From Rhodocyclaceae bacterium UBA5602 (GTDB taxonomy: Bacteria; Pseudomonadota; Gammaproteobacteria; Burkholderiales; Rhodocyclaceae): a stretch of 31,981 nt of DNA. Where the stretch lies: assembly GCA_002424865.1 (NCBI GenBank), contig DILC01000084.1, positions 14,399 to 46,379 of the forward strand, in the 5' to 3' direction. The notes under the pieces were generated by a model that made no database searches, was not told the DNA's origin, and saw nothing but the letters and a program-made list of their open reading frames with translations. The position numbers were made by a program, and so were the translations under genes. Positions 1 through 7,898 of this stretch are shown piece by piece (position 1 is the stretch's first letter; each line of letters begins with the position of its first letter).

Positions 1-1365
1 GCCTACCATGAAACCGTGAAACACCACATGGACTTCGGCGCCGACAAGCAATTCGTGTATGGCGCGGCTCCCGGCATCGTGGCGCCGGGCATGCCGATGG
101 ATACCGAGGGCAAGACGACCGGCGCCAGCGTCAAGGCCAGCATCAACCTGACCCAACAGGACACCCTGCGCATCGGCAGCGAATACCAGCATTACAAACT
201 CAACGACTGGTGGCCGCCTTCCCCTGCCGTCCTGCCGGGCGGTTTCACTTATGGCGGAATGGCGCCGGACACATTCTGGAACATCAACGACGGCCAGCGC
301 GACCGCGCAGCGCTGTTCGGCGAATGGGAGTCACGCATCAACCCGGCATGGACGACCTTGCTCGGCGCACGCTACGAACGGGTGAAGACAGATGCCGGGC
401 CGGTGCAGGGTTACAACACCATGATGGCAGGATATTCGGTTTCGGCGAACGCCTTCAACGCCCGCAGCCGCGAGCGTACCGACAACAACTGGGACGCAAC
501 CGCCTTAGCCCGCTATACGGCGGACGCCACCCGCACCGTAGAGTTTGGCTACGCGATGAAGACCCGTTCGCCGAATCTCTATGAGCGTTACTCCTGGTCG
601 CGGAACGGCATGGCGCTGGAAATGAACAATTTCGTCGGCGACGGCAACGGTTATCTCGGCGATCCGGACCTGAAACCGGAAAAGGCGCACACGCTCTCCG
701 CCACCTTCGACTGGCATGCGCCCGACCGCGCCTGGGAATTCAAGGCGACACCGTACTACACCCATGTCACGGATTACATTGATGCGCAACGCTGCCAGGG
801 GAGCGGCATGATGATGAATGCGCTCTGCGGCGGCGTGGCCAACAACACCGCCGTCAACAAGTTCGTGCATCTCCAGTACGCCAACCAGTCGGCCCGCCTC
901 TATGGCATTGACCTCTCCGGCCACATGCCGCTCGGCAAAACCGGCGCGGGCGATCTTGGCCTGAAAGGCCTGCTCAATTACACCCACGGCGAGAACCGCG
1001 ACACCGGCGACGACCTGTACAACATCATGCCGCTCAACGCCAGGCTCACGCTGATGCAAAAGCGGGGTGGCTGGGACAACGGCGTCGAACTGGTGATGGT
1101 CAAGGCCAAGGACAAGGTCTCCGACGTGCGCAACGAAATCAAGACGCCAGGTTACGGCCTGGTCAACCTGCGCGGCAGTTACACCTGGCAGCAGGCGCGC
1201 GTCGATTTCGGCGTAGAAAACCTGTTCGACAAGCTCTATTACCCGCCGACCGGCGGCGCCTATACCGGCCAGGGTATGACCATGAGCTTCAACGGGATCC
1301 CCTGGGGCATCGCCGTGCCCGGCATGGGGCGCTCGCTCTACACCGGCATGTCGTATGCGTTTTAG
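1..1365 (+). CDS. TonB-dependent outer-membrane receptor, C-terminal part (5' end outside window)
   Basis: The frame is open from base 1, so the true start and the TonB box/plug domain lie upstream; about 454 residues of beta-barrel are seen. Alternating aromatic/polar strands, the barrel motif 'LKPEKAHTLSATFDW', a late 'FGVENLFDKLYY' motif and a terminal Phe ('GMSYAF') are typical of TonB-dependent receptors. Putative extracellular loops are rich in methionine (APGMPMD, YNTMMAGY, NGMALEMNN, GSGMMMNALCGG, GQGMTMSF), which suggests a soft metal such as copper, as in OprC/NosA-type receptors. That substrate is inference; a siderophore or other metal chelate is possible. Such receptors import ligand across the outer membrane using TonB-ExbBD energy. 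No terminator with a T-run follows; a 13-bp-stem hairpin made from the 25-bp repeat lies about 40 bp downstream. Confidence 0.85.
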   Translation, partial: AYHETVKHHMDFGADKQFVYGAAPGIVAPGMPMDTEGKTTGASVKASINLTQQDTLRIGSEYQHYKLNDWWPPSPAVLPGGFTYGGMAPDTFWNINDGQRDRAALFGEWESRINPAWTTLLGARYERVKTDAGPVQGYNTMMAGYSVSANAFNARSRERTDNNWDATALARYTADATRTVEFGYAMKTRSPNLYERYSWSRNGMALEMNNFVGDGNGYLGDPDLKPEKAHTLSATFDWHAPDRAWEFKATPYYTHVTDYIDAQRCQGSGMMMNALCGGVANNTAVNKFVHLQYANQSARLYGIDLSGHMPLGKTGAGDLGLKGLLNYTHGENRDTGDDLYNIMPLNARLTLMQKRGGWDNGVELVMVKAKDKVSDVRNEIKTPGYGLVNLRGSYTWQQARVDFGVENLFDKLYYPPTGGAYTGQGMTMSFNGIPWGIAVPGMGRSLYTGMSYAF

Positions 1366-1407
1366 ACCAGGTAGCGCCTGAAGCGGGCTATTGCAGCGCC
1401 GCCCACG

Positions 1408-1446
1408 GTATCGCCAGCGCAAAAAGTCGGCGCTGGCGATACGGCG
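1408..1446 (+). repeat. 25-bp dispersed repeat copy 1 with inverted partial copy (hairpin)
   Basis: The repeat copy spans 1422-1446 and is identical over 25 bases to the copy at 14914. Immediately upstream, 1408-1420 is the exact reverse complement of 1430-1442, so a 13-bp perfect stem forms around the 9-nt loop aaaaagtcg. The left arm looks like a truncated second copy in opposite orientation. It lies 43 bp after the receptor stop codon and may act as a transcript 3' hairpin, though no T-run follows. Confidence 0.8.
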
Positions 1447-1580
1447 CCCAACAGGCCAGGCTATCGCCCTTGAGCAGCTTCCCCATCATTCGCTTCACCC
1501 CCGTAGGCAAGCGCAAGCCAGCACGCAAACACAGGACGCATCCATTGCAAGCCATCCCATCGCTGGGCTTAGCGGGTGCC

Positions 1581-1606
1581 AAGCGGTGTATTTAAGCGGT
1601 GTATTT
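1581..1606. repeat. Perfect tandem duplication of a 13-bp unit
   Basis: The unit aagcggtgtattt occurs twice back to back (1581-1593 and 1594-1606) in the 335-bp gap before the diguanylate cyclase gene. The rest of that gap (1366-1700) holds the repeat hairpin at 1408-1446 and a possible promoter near 1647; I see no gene in it. Confidence 0.8.
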
Positions 1607-1646
1607 CAATGCATCCAACATGATCAAAGGGTTTCGAATTAAAGTT

Positions 1647-1652
1647 TATACT
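1647..1652 (+). promoter_or_regulatory. Possible -10 box of the diguanylate cyclase gene
   Basis: tatact matches TATAAT at 5 of 6 positions and lies 49 bp before the ATG in locally AT-rich DNA. No convincing -35 box stands 16-18 bp upstream, so this is a weak prediction. Confidence 0.3.
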
Positions 1653-1700
1653 CATTTCAGCCGTTAAATAGAAGTTGCCCCACGAGGACGGAAGGACACC

Positions 1701-2723
1701 ATGAAATACAACCACACCAAAGTAGAGAGCGCTGAGTATCTGCGTTTGGCGCTACCGCACATGAGCAAGCATGATGCGCCGCTCAATCCCATCAGTTACG
1801 CGGTCTGGTATGAATACGTGTCCGGCATGAATCATGCGCTCAAAGTAGCAATCGATACTTTACTGGTGCGTAACATGCCCTTGACGACGGATGATATTCA
1901 ATCACTGTTCAATCGCCACATCGCCGACATCGATAGCGATACGGTAGCGGCGATTAGCGAGCAGTTTCAACGCATTCTTGGCGGCATCAGCACCTCCACA
2001 GGCGAAGCCGCCAAGGAAGCCGATCAATTTGGCAAGACCCTGCTGGATATCGAAAAGAACAGCGCCCTGCCAGGCGCTACGATTGACCTCAAGACGCTCA
2101 TCAAAAGCACCCAAGCCATGCACGCAGCTACGGTTGCCTTGCAAACGAAACTCACGGAAAGCCAAAGTGAAATTGCGGCCCTGCGCGAAGAAGTGAGCCG
2201 CGCAAGAGATGCTTCCATGATGGATGCGCTCACGGGCCTGAATAATCGGCGCAGCTTTGATCAGTCGCTGGCAAAATGCCTGGCTGAGATAAAAAATGAA
2301 AAAAATGATCCAGACAAGCTCCCATGCCTTTTGATGTGCGACATTGACCACTTCAAACTGGTCAACGACTCCTACGGCCACTTATTTGGCGACCGGGTCA
2401 TCCGTGCCGTCGCGAATGTGCTCACCGCCAATGTCAAGGGCCAGGATACGGCGGCACGTTATGGTGGCGAGGAATTTGTCGTTCTGCTGCCCGATACCCC
2501 GCTGGAAGGCGCACATATCCTGGCTGAAAAGATTCGTCGAACGATCGAGCTGGGACGCATTAAAAAAGGCGGCAATGAAGACGCCACCACGAAAGTCACC
2601 ATTTCCCTGGGCGTTGCTCGTTATATGCCGGATGAAACGGTCAGTTCGTTTATCGAACGGACCGACAAGGCTTTGTATAAAGCCAAACGTGCGGGGCGAA
2701 ACCAGGTTTGCCTGGCCACTTAA
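1701..2723 (+). CDS. GGDEF-domain diguanylate cyclase
   Basis: A 340-residue cytoplasmic protein with no membrane segment. Residues 1-135 are an alpha-helical region of unknown function. Residues about 140-170 look like a coiled coil, the usual dimerising stalk. The GGDEF domain begins at DALTGLNNRR (175-184) and has the metal-site motif CDIDHFK (213-219) and the active-site motif GGEEF (255-259), so two GTP should be condensed to cyclic di-GMP. The inhibitory-site position reads KGQD (246-249) instead of RxxD, so product inhibition may be weakened. The start is supported by a GGAAGGA ribosome-binding site 6-12 bp upstream. It is apparently monocistronic: an upstream gap, then a strong terminator at 2771. 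Family assignment is secure; the signal sensed by the N-terminal region is unknown. Confidence 0.93.
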   Translation: MKYNHTKVESAEYLRLALPHMSKHDAPLNPISYAVWYEYVSGMNHALKVAIDTLLVRNMPLTTDDIQSLFNRHIADIDSDTVAAISEQFQRILGGISTSTGEAAKEADQFGKTLLDIEKNSALPGATIDLKTLIKSTQAMHAATVALQTKLTESQSEIAALREEVSRARDASMMDALTGLNNRRSFDQSLAKCLAEIKNEKNDPDKLPCLLMCDIDHFKLVNDSYGHLFGDRVIRAVANVLTANVKGQDTAARYGGEEFVVLLPDTPLEGAHILAEKIRRTIELGRIKKGGNEDATTKVTISLGVARYMPDETVSSFIERTDKALYKAKRAGRNQVCLAT

Positions 2724-2770
2724 TCAGACGCTCACTTAATCGACGCTCAACCGGGAATGCAACCTCCCTT

Positions 2771-2810
2771 GGAAATGAAAAAGCACCGCAAACGGTGCTT
2801 TTTCATTTCC
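2771..2810. terminator. Bidirectional intrinsic terminator
   Basis: A perfect 18-bp inverted repeat: 2771-2788 pairs with 2793-2810 around the 4-nt loop caaa. The GC core (gcaccg/cggtgc) is flanked by A-run and T-run on the two arms, so it can terminate from either side. It closes the plus-strand diguanylate cyclase gene (stop 2723) and the minus-strand monooxygenase gene (stop 2915). Confidence 0.93.
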
Positions 2811-2914
2811 TCCCCGGCCGTTATGCCCTGATTAGAAACGCCAACAAACGGGCCGCAACATCCATCGCATCCAATCGCGGCTAAAACCGGCGGCGGGAAA
2901 AACGAGCAGGCAAC

Positions 2915-4255
2915 TTAGCCAAAGAAACGATTTTCCGGCCGCTGCAAACCCAGATTCTCACGCAGGGTCTTGCCCTCGTACTCCGTACGAAACAATCCCC
3001 GCCGCTGCAGCTCAGGAATGACCTGCGTGACAAAATCATCCAGCCCTTCCGGCACATAAGGGAACATGATGTTAAAGCCATCGCAGGCGGAAGACTCGAA
3101 CCATTCTTCCATCTGGTCGGCAATCATCGTCGGCGTACCTATCATCTCCAGCGTACCAAATGCGCCGCCGATATATTGCGCCAACTCGCGTACGGTATAA
3201 CCTTCATCACGACTCAGGGCGACCAGTTTTTCACGTGCGGTATGGCTGCCATTGGTGGGTGGCAGGTCACTGGGCAACGGTTTATCCAGATCAAAGCCCG
3301 AAATATCACAGCCAAGCTGCCCCGTCAGTGAGGCAAAGCCACTTTCGGGATACACCAAACTGTCCAGATGGCGTTTTTTAGCGCGCGCCTCGGCCAGGGT
3401 GTCCCCCACCATCACAAAGGCACCAGGCAGAATTTTCATCTGCGCAGGATCACGCCCGCAAGCCACCATGCGCGCTTTCACATCCTGGTAATACTGTTGC
3501 GCAACATCCATCTTGTTCAACCCGGAAAACACCACCTCAGCCGTTTCTGCGGCGAGCTGGCGACCCGCTTCAGATTGCCCTGCCTGCACAATGACTGCAT
3601 GCCCCTGTATGGGGCGCGCCACATTCAAGGGGCCGCGGACGGAAAAATACTTGCCTTTGTGGTCAAGCACATGCAGTTTTTCCGGGTCGAAATAAACACC
3701 GCTTGCCTGGTCGCGAATGAAGGCATCATCCGCCCAGCTATCCCATAAGCCGGTCACCACATCATAAAACTCGCGCGCCCGGACATAGCGCTCATCGTGC
3801 TCCATGTGTTGCTCCAGGCTGAAGTTCAGTGCCTCTTTAGGATTGGTGGAAGTCACCACATTCCAGCCAGCGCGGCCATTGCTGATGTGGTCCAGCGAGG
3901 CAAACTTGCGCGCCACATGATAGGGCTCGTTATAAGTGGTCGAAGCAGTCGCCACCAGACCAATATGCTCGGTGACCATCGCCAGGGCAGGCAACAAGGT
4001 GAGCGGATCAAACGAGGTGACGGTGGCACTGCGCTTTAACGCCTCCATCGGCATATTCATCACCGCCAAATGGTCGGCCATGAAAAACATATCGAACTTG
4101 CCGCGTTCCAGGGTCTGGATAAAGCGCGTGAGGTGCTGGATATTGAAGTTTGCGTCCGGCAAAGCCCCCGGATAACGCCAGGCTGCCGTATGAATCGTCA
4201 CTGGGCGCATAAAAGCACCTAAGCGAAGTTTGCGAAGTTTGCCGTCTCCTGCCAT
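2915..4255 (-). CDS. FMN-dependent monooxygenase, NtaA/SnaA/DszA family (bacterial luciferase-like)
   Basis: A 446-residue cytoplasmic TIM-barrel oxygenase. Features matching the NtaA/SnaA/DszA(SoxA) branch are: an early AAWRYPGA segment, FDMFFMADH, FDPLTLLPALA, the flavin-site block 'VATASTTYNEPYHVARKFASLDHISNGRAGWN', VVTS, 'VIVQAGQSEAGRQLAA' and a C-terminal 'DGFNIMFPYVPEGLDDF'. Family members use FMNH2 from a separate reductase to oxidise sulfur or amino-polycarboxylate compounds; no reductase gene is next to it, and the substrate cannot be read from the sequence. The ATG at 4255 is preceded by an AGGAGAG site. It starts 35 bp after the yicC stop, so it may be read from the yicC promoter, although the two functions are unrelated. 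Confidence 0.9.
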   Translation of the reverse strand: MAGDGKLRKLRLGAFMRPVTIHTAAWRYPGALPDANFNIQHLTRFIQTLERGKFDMFFMADHLAVMNMPMEALKRSATVTSFDPLTLLPALAMVTEHIGLVATASTTYNEPYHVARKFASLDHISNGRAGWNVVTSTNPKEALNFSLEQHMEHDERYVRAREFYDVVTGLWDSWADDAFIRDQASGVYFDPEKLHVLDHKGKYFSVRGPLNVARPIQGHAVIVQAGQSEAGRQLAAETAEVVFSGLNKMDVAQQYYQDVKARMVACGRDPAQMKILPGAFVMVGDTLAEARAKKRHLDSLVYPESGFASLTGQLGCDISGFDLDKPLPSDLPPTNGSHTAREKLVALSRDEGYTVRELAQYIGGAFGTLEMIGTPTMIADQMEEWFESSACDGFNIMFPYVPEGLDDFVTQVIPELQRRGLFRTEYEGKTLRENLGLQRPENRFFG

Positions 4256-4290
4256 TTGTTCTCTCCTCGGGAATAGTCTTGATACCTTAT

Positions 4291-5220
4291 TTACTCTAAA
4301 TTCTGCACCTGTTCACGCATTTGTTCTATCAGCAACTTTAACTCCAGCGCAATGGCCGTCACTTGGCCTGAAACAGATTTTGACGCCAGGGTGTTGGCTT
4401 CGCGATTCAGTTCCTGCGTGATGAAGTCCAGGCGCTTGCCTGCGGCGCCACCTTTTTCCAGCACGCGATCCACTTCATCCAGATGCGTCTTCAAGCGCGC
4501 AATCTCTTCTGCCACATCAACTTTCGCGGCAAACACACCCACTTCCTGGCGGATTCTGTCTTCATCCAGATTAGCGACCGCTTCACGCAACTTGGCCGAC
4601 AAGCGCTCCTGGTAGGCAAAAATGGCCGCTGGCAATAAAGGCTCAGCTGTGGCGACATGCGCACGCATCAGGGTTGTGCGCTCCTTTAACACCAGGGAGA
4701 GCTTGGCGCCTTCGCGCTCGCGGCTGGCCACAAACTCACTCATTAATTGAGCAAACAAGGCCATCGCCACACTCTGCAATTCGTCCGCTGGCACGGACTC
4801 TTCCGCCAGCACGCCCGGCCAGCGCAAAACCTCGGCCACGCTCAGCGGCTTGGCATCGGGAAAAACCTGTTTAACCACCGTTTCCATTTTGCTTAGCTCA
4901 ACGAGCACGCCAGCATTCGGTGCGCGCTCGCACGGGGCTGTGTTTGCGGCAATGCCTGGCACAGCATCTTGCTGGGCATTATTGGCACTGCTGGCATGCG
5001 CTGCAGGCTGGGCTAAAAGATACGCCCGGCACTCCACCTTGCCGCGGCCAATCCGCTCACTGATTTTCTCTCGTAGCGGCATTTCCAAAAAGCGCAGCTC
5101 TTCACCCAAACGAAACGTGATATCAAGATACCGCGAGTTCACGCTTTTAATTTCAAGATTCAAAATGGCGCTACCCAAATCGCGGCTGGCTGCCGCATAA
5201 CCTGTCATGCTGTGTATCAT
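4291..5220 (-). CDS. yicC: YicC family endoribonuclease-like protein
   Basis: The N-terminus MIHSMTGYAAA and the following EIKSVNSRYLD(I)TFRL match the YicC N-terminal domain; the C-terminal half, with 'EEIARLKTHLDEVDRVLEKG' and 'GKRLDFITQELNREANTLASKS', is the DUF1732 domain. YicC/YloC proteins are reported to be RNases acting in RNA turnover. I chose ATG 5220 because the family begins MI(x)SMT; a GTG at 5250 would add ten residues. The product is 309 residues, longer than the roughly 290 usual for the family. The excess is an Ala/Pro/Asn-rich stretch at about residues 71-103, where low-complexity sequence separates the two halves of the N-terminal domain. In many betaproteobacteria yicC is followed by gmk, rpoZ and spoT; here a flavin monooxygenase follows instead. 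Confidence 0.93.
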   Translation of the reverse strand: MIHSMTGYAAASRDLGSAILNLEIKSVNSRYLDITFRLGEELRFLEMPLREKISERIGRGKVECRAYLLAQPAAHASSANNAQQDAVPGIAANTAPCERAPNAGVLVELSKMETVVKQVFPDAKPLSVAEVLRWPGVLAEESVPADELQSVAMALFAQLMSEFVASREREGAKLSLVLKERTTLMRAHVATAEPLLPAAIFAYQERLSAKLREAVANLDEDRIRQEVGVFAAKVDVAEEIARLKTHLDEVDRVLEKGGAAGKRLDFITQELNREANTLASKSVSGQVTAIALELKLLIEQMREQVQNLE

Positions 5221-5406
5221 GGATTTAAACACTCTCTCGTCAAATTGCACTTGTTAAACTGCACATGCGCCATGGGTTATAGAGAAACGATCTGGTCCCG
5301 CTCCCTGACGCTGGTATCACGTTGGTATTACTTTGATATGACAGTGGTATCGCCGTGGTATATAACAGCCTGCCTGCAGAAAAAGCTCACCGATCCGCCG
5401 CACTGA

Positions 5407-5437
5407 TTGAAAACCACACTCAAAGCCATAGTATAGT
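5407..5437 (+). promoter_or_regulatory. Possible sigma-70 promoter of the Ser/Thr kinase gene
   Basis: ttgaaa (5407-5412) and tatagt (5432-5437) each match the consensus at 5 of 6 bases, with a long 19-bp spacer. Initiation would fall about 15-20 bp before the ATG at 5462, giving a very short leader with no visible Shine-Dalgarno site. The 5251-5461 gap separates divergent yicC and the kinase. It also holds several scattered copies of the short word tggtat (5310-5361), whose meaning I cannot tell. Confidence 0.4.
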
Positions 5438-5461
5438 CACTCAGCCCATTCTCATCTCTTC

Positions 5462-6397
5462 ATGTCGCCCCCACTCAACCAAGCCCTGCCCAGCGGCCAG
5501 ATGCTGGAAAACTATCGCATCGACCGGCAAATTTCAGCGGGCGGATTTTCCATTGTTTACCTCGCCCATGATGAAAATGGGCAGCCCTGGGCAATCAAGG
5601 AATACATCCCGCAAAGCCTTGCTGTGCGCAGCGAAGGCAGGATTGACTTGAATATTCCGGCAGAGCATCAGGCAGAGTTTCAGCGCGGCCTGAATTATTT
5701 TTTTGAAGAAGCACGCGTGCTCAGTGGCGTCAATCACGCCCATATCGTTCGCGTCGTAAATTTTTTTCGCGCCAATGGCACAGCTTACATGGTCATGCCC
5801 CTGGAGCGGGGACGCGCCATGCAGGAGCATATCCGCCAGCACCGTGGCTCTTTGAGTGAAGAATTCATCATCACCGTGTTTACAAAATTGCTCGACGGTA
5901 TCAGTGAAGTGCATAGCAGCGGCCTCTTGCATCTGGATCTCAAACCCGCCAATATCTGGCTGAGGGCTGACTTAGCGCCTGTCGTGCTGGATTTTGGCGC
6001 GGCGCGCTTTGCCGTGGATATTGGCCCGGCCCTGCCGCGCGCCATGTATACACCAGGCTTTGCTGCGCCCGAGCAGTATCACGGCAACTACACGCTGGGT
6101 CCCTGGACCGACATATACGCCATTGGCGCCTGCATGTACGCCGCCATGACCAAAGCCGCGCCGCCTGCAGCGGACGCGCGCTTGCAAGCAGATGATTTGC
6201 AACCGGCCCGCCAACGTTTGGGCCATTTGTATTCCCCACGGCTGTTGATCGCCATTGACGAATGCTTGCGCCTCTCGCCCAGCCTGCGCCCGCAAAGCGC
6301 GCGCGCCTTGCAAACCAAAATCGCCAGCGCAGGCAGTTCCGGCTGGCCTGCCTGGCTGCGAAAATTCCGTCATCAATTTTTAAGCTTGCAACATTAG
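5462..6397 (+). CDS. Hanks-type serine/threonine protein kinase
   Basis: A 311-residue kinase domain with every catalytic landmark: Gly-rich loop SAGGFSIVY (25-33), ATP-binding Lys46 in AIKEY, catalytic loop HLDLKPAN (157-164), DFG (177-179) and APE (202-204). The catalytic loop has HLD instead of HRD, so Arg is absent and the enzyme probably does not need activation-loop phosphorylation. No transmembrane segment or sensor domain follows; the last 30 residues are basic and aromatic. The gene sits between yicC and rph, the place this kinase family occupies in Burkholderiales, where I recall a PP2C phosphatase gene usually beside it. Here only about 100 bp separate it from rph, so the phosphatase is absent from this locus. 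Targets are unknown. Confidence 0.92.
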   Translation: MSPPLNQALPSGQMLENYRIDRQISAGGFSIVYLAHDENGQPWAIKEYIPQSLAVRSEGRIDLNIPAEHQAEFQRGLNYFFEEARVLSGVNHAHIVRVVNFFRANGTAYMVMPLERGRAMQEHIRQHRGSLSEEFIITVFTKLLDGISEVHSSGLLHLDLKPANIWLRADLAPVVLDFGAARFAVDIGPALPRAMYTPGFAAPEQYHGNYTLGPWTDIYAIGACMYAAMTKAAPPAADARLQADDLQPARQRLGHLYSPRLLIAIDECLRLSPSLRPQSARALQTKIASAGSSGWPAWLRKFRHQFLSLQH

Positions 6398-6498
6398 TGG
6401 CAGCACTGGATCCTTGCCTTGATGGCCTTGAAAATTTTGCCCTACCCGTTTTGCACGACCCGATTTCTACGACTCGACTTTCTACACATCACGCCACC

Positions 6499-7236
6499 AT
6501 GACCCTAACCACCTCAGCCACCGCACGCGTGACACGCGCGCCGGATCAATTACGGCCATTGAAAATTACCCGCAACTACACCTGCCACGCCGAAGGCAGC
6601 GTGCTGGTCGAATTTGGCAACACCAAGGTATTGTGCACCGCCAGCGTAGAAGAATCCGTGCCGCCCTTTATGCGCGGCAAGGGTACGGGATGGGTCACCG
6701 CCGAATATGGCATGCTGCCCCGCTCCACGCACACGCGCAGTGCGCGCGAAGCGGCCAAGGGCAAGCAATCCGGCCGCACGCAGGAAATTCAGCGCCTGAT
6801 TGGCCGCAGCCTGCGCGCCGTGGTTGATCTGGCCGCGTTGGGCGAGCGCCAGATCACGCTCGATTGCGATGTTCTGCAGGCCGATGGCGGCACACGCTGC
6901 GCCGCCATCACTGGCGCTTGCGTAGCGCTTCATGACGCGCTCAACACGCTGGTCGCAAGTGGCAAATTACCTGCCAATCCGTTGCGCGAACTGGTCGCCG
7001 CCGTCTCGGTGGGCATAGTCGATAGCCAGCCGCGGCTCGATCTGGACTACCCTGAAGACTCGGCGTGCGACACCGACATGAATGTCGTGATGACGGCCAG
7101 TAGCGGCCTGATAGAAGTGCAAGGCACAGCCGAAGGCGCCCCTTTTTCGCGCACTGAACTGGATACTTTACTGGCACTGGCAACTGACGGCATCAACCGC
7201 ATTATCCAAGCGCAACGGGAGGCCCTGGGACTTTGA
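6499..7236 (+). CDS. rph: Ribonuclease PH
   Basis: The product of 245 residues is the standard length. It has the RNase PH signatures 'LRPLKITRNYTCHAEGSVL', 'EYGMLPRSTHTR', 'GRTQEIQRLIGRSLRAVVD' and 'LDCDVLQADGGTRCAAITG', and a C-terminal 'DGINRIIQAQ'. It is a phosphate-dependent 3'-5' exonuclease that trims tRNA precursors and structured RNAs as a hexamer in the cytoplasm. The frame is open further upstream, but ATG 6499 (MTLTTSATARVTRAPDQLR) gives the family's normal N-terminus. It heads the conserved rph-rdgB-hemW group and lies about 100 bp after the kinase stop. No ribosome-binding site is obvious. Confidence 0.96.
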   Translation: MTLTTSATARVTRAPDQLRPLKITRNYTCHAEGSVLVEFGNTKVLCTASVEESVPPFMRGKGTGWVTAEYGMLPRSTHTRSAREAAKGKQSGRTQEIQRLIGRSLRAVVDLAALGERQITLDCDVLQADGGTRCAAITGACVALHDALNTLVASGKLPANPLRELVAAVSVGIVDSQPRLDLDYPEDSACDTDMNVVMTASSGLIEVQGTAEGAPFSRTELDTLLALATDGINRIIQAQREALGL

Positions 7237-7295
7237 AATACAGGTTTTCCCATCGCAGACAAAACCCATACCTTGACCAGATAAATTAAACCACC

Positions 7296-7898
7296 ATGCA
7301 AAAAATCGTCCTTGCCTCAAATAACGCCGGCAAACTGCGCGAGTTTTCCCAGTTGTTCGCCCCGCTGAACATTGAGCTCTTGCCGCAAAAAAACTTTGCC
7401 ATTCCCGAAGCGGAAGAGCCGCATGCGACCTTTATCGAGAACGCGCTGGCCAAAGCGCGCCATGCCGCACGCCTCACTGGCCTGCCTGCATTGGCGGACG
7501 ATTCTGGCCTGGTCTTGCCCGCCTTGGGTGGCGCGCCGGGCGTGCAATCGGCGCGCTATGCGGGAAAGCCGAAAGACGATTTACGCAATAACCGGAAACT
7601 CATTGCCGCGCTGGAAAATATCGCCGACCGCCGCGCGCATTATGTCGCGGTGCTGGTGCTGGTGCGCCATGCCGACGACCCGCAGCCGCTGATCGGCGAA
7701 GGCGAATGGCATGGCGAAATGATCGCCTCACCGCGCGGCACAGGAGGCTTTGGCTACGATCCACACTTTTTGATTCCCGAGCTGCAATTAACCGCCGCCG
7801 AACTCACCAGCGACGAGAAAAACCGTCGCTCCCATCGCGCCCGGGCGCTGGCACAGTTAATCGGCAAACTCGCCCATGTCGCATCTTATGCCCTCTGA
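7296..7898 (+). CDS. rdgB: dITP/XTP pyrophosphatase (non-canonical purine NTPase)
   Basis: A 200-residue Ham1/RdgB protein. The diagnostic motifs are the N-terminal LASNNAGK, ADDSGL (catalytic Asp region), 'GAPGVQSARYAG', 'GTGGFGYDPHF' and the C-terminal SHRARAL. It hydrolyses dITP, XTP and related deaminated purine nucleotides to the monophosphates, keeping them out of DNA. It follows rph by 59 bp, and its last 23 bases overlap the predicted start of hemW, suggesting coupled translation. Confidence 0.96.
   Translation: MQKIVLASNNAGKLREFSQLFAPLNIELLPQKNFAIPEAEEPHATFIENALAKARHAARLTGLPALADDSGLVLPALGGAPGVQSARYAGKPKDDLRNNRKLIAALENIADRRAHYVAVLVLVRHADDPQPLIGEGEWHGEMIASPRGTGGFGYDPHFLIPELQLTAAELTSDEKNRRSHRARALAQLIGKLAHVASYAL

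Noticed and set aside
505..1422. 305-codon open frame on the minus strand opposite the TonB receptor
   Set aside because: It is antisense to a well-supported barrel, has no ribosome-binding site and its product is an unstructured Val/Ala/His/Arg-rich sequence typical of GC-rich shadow frames.
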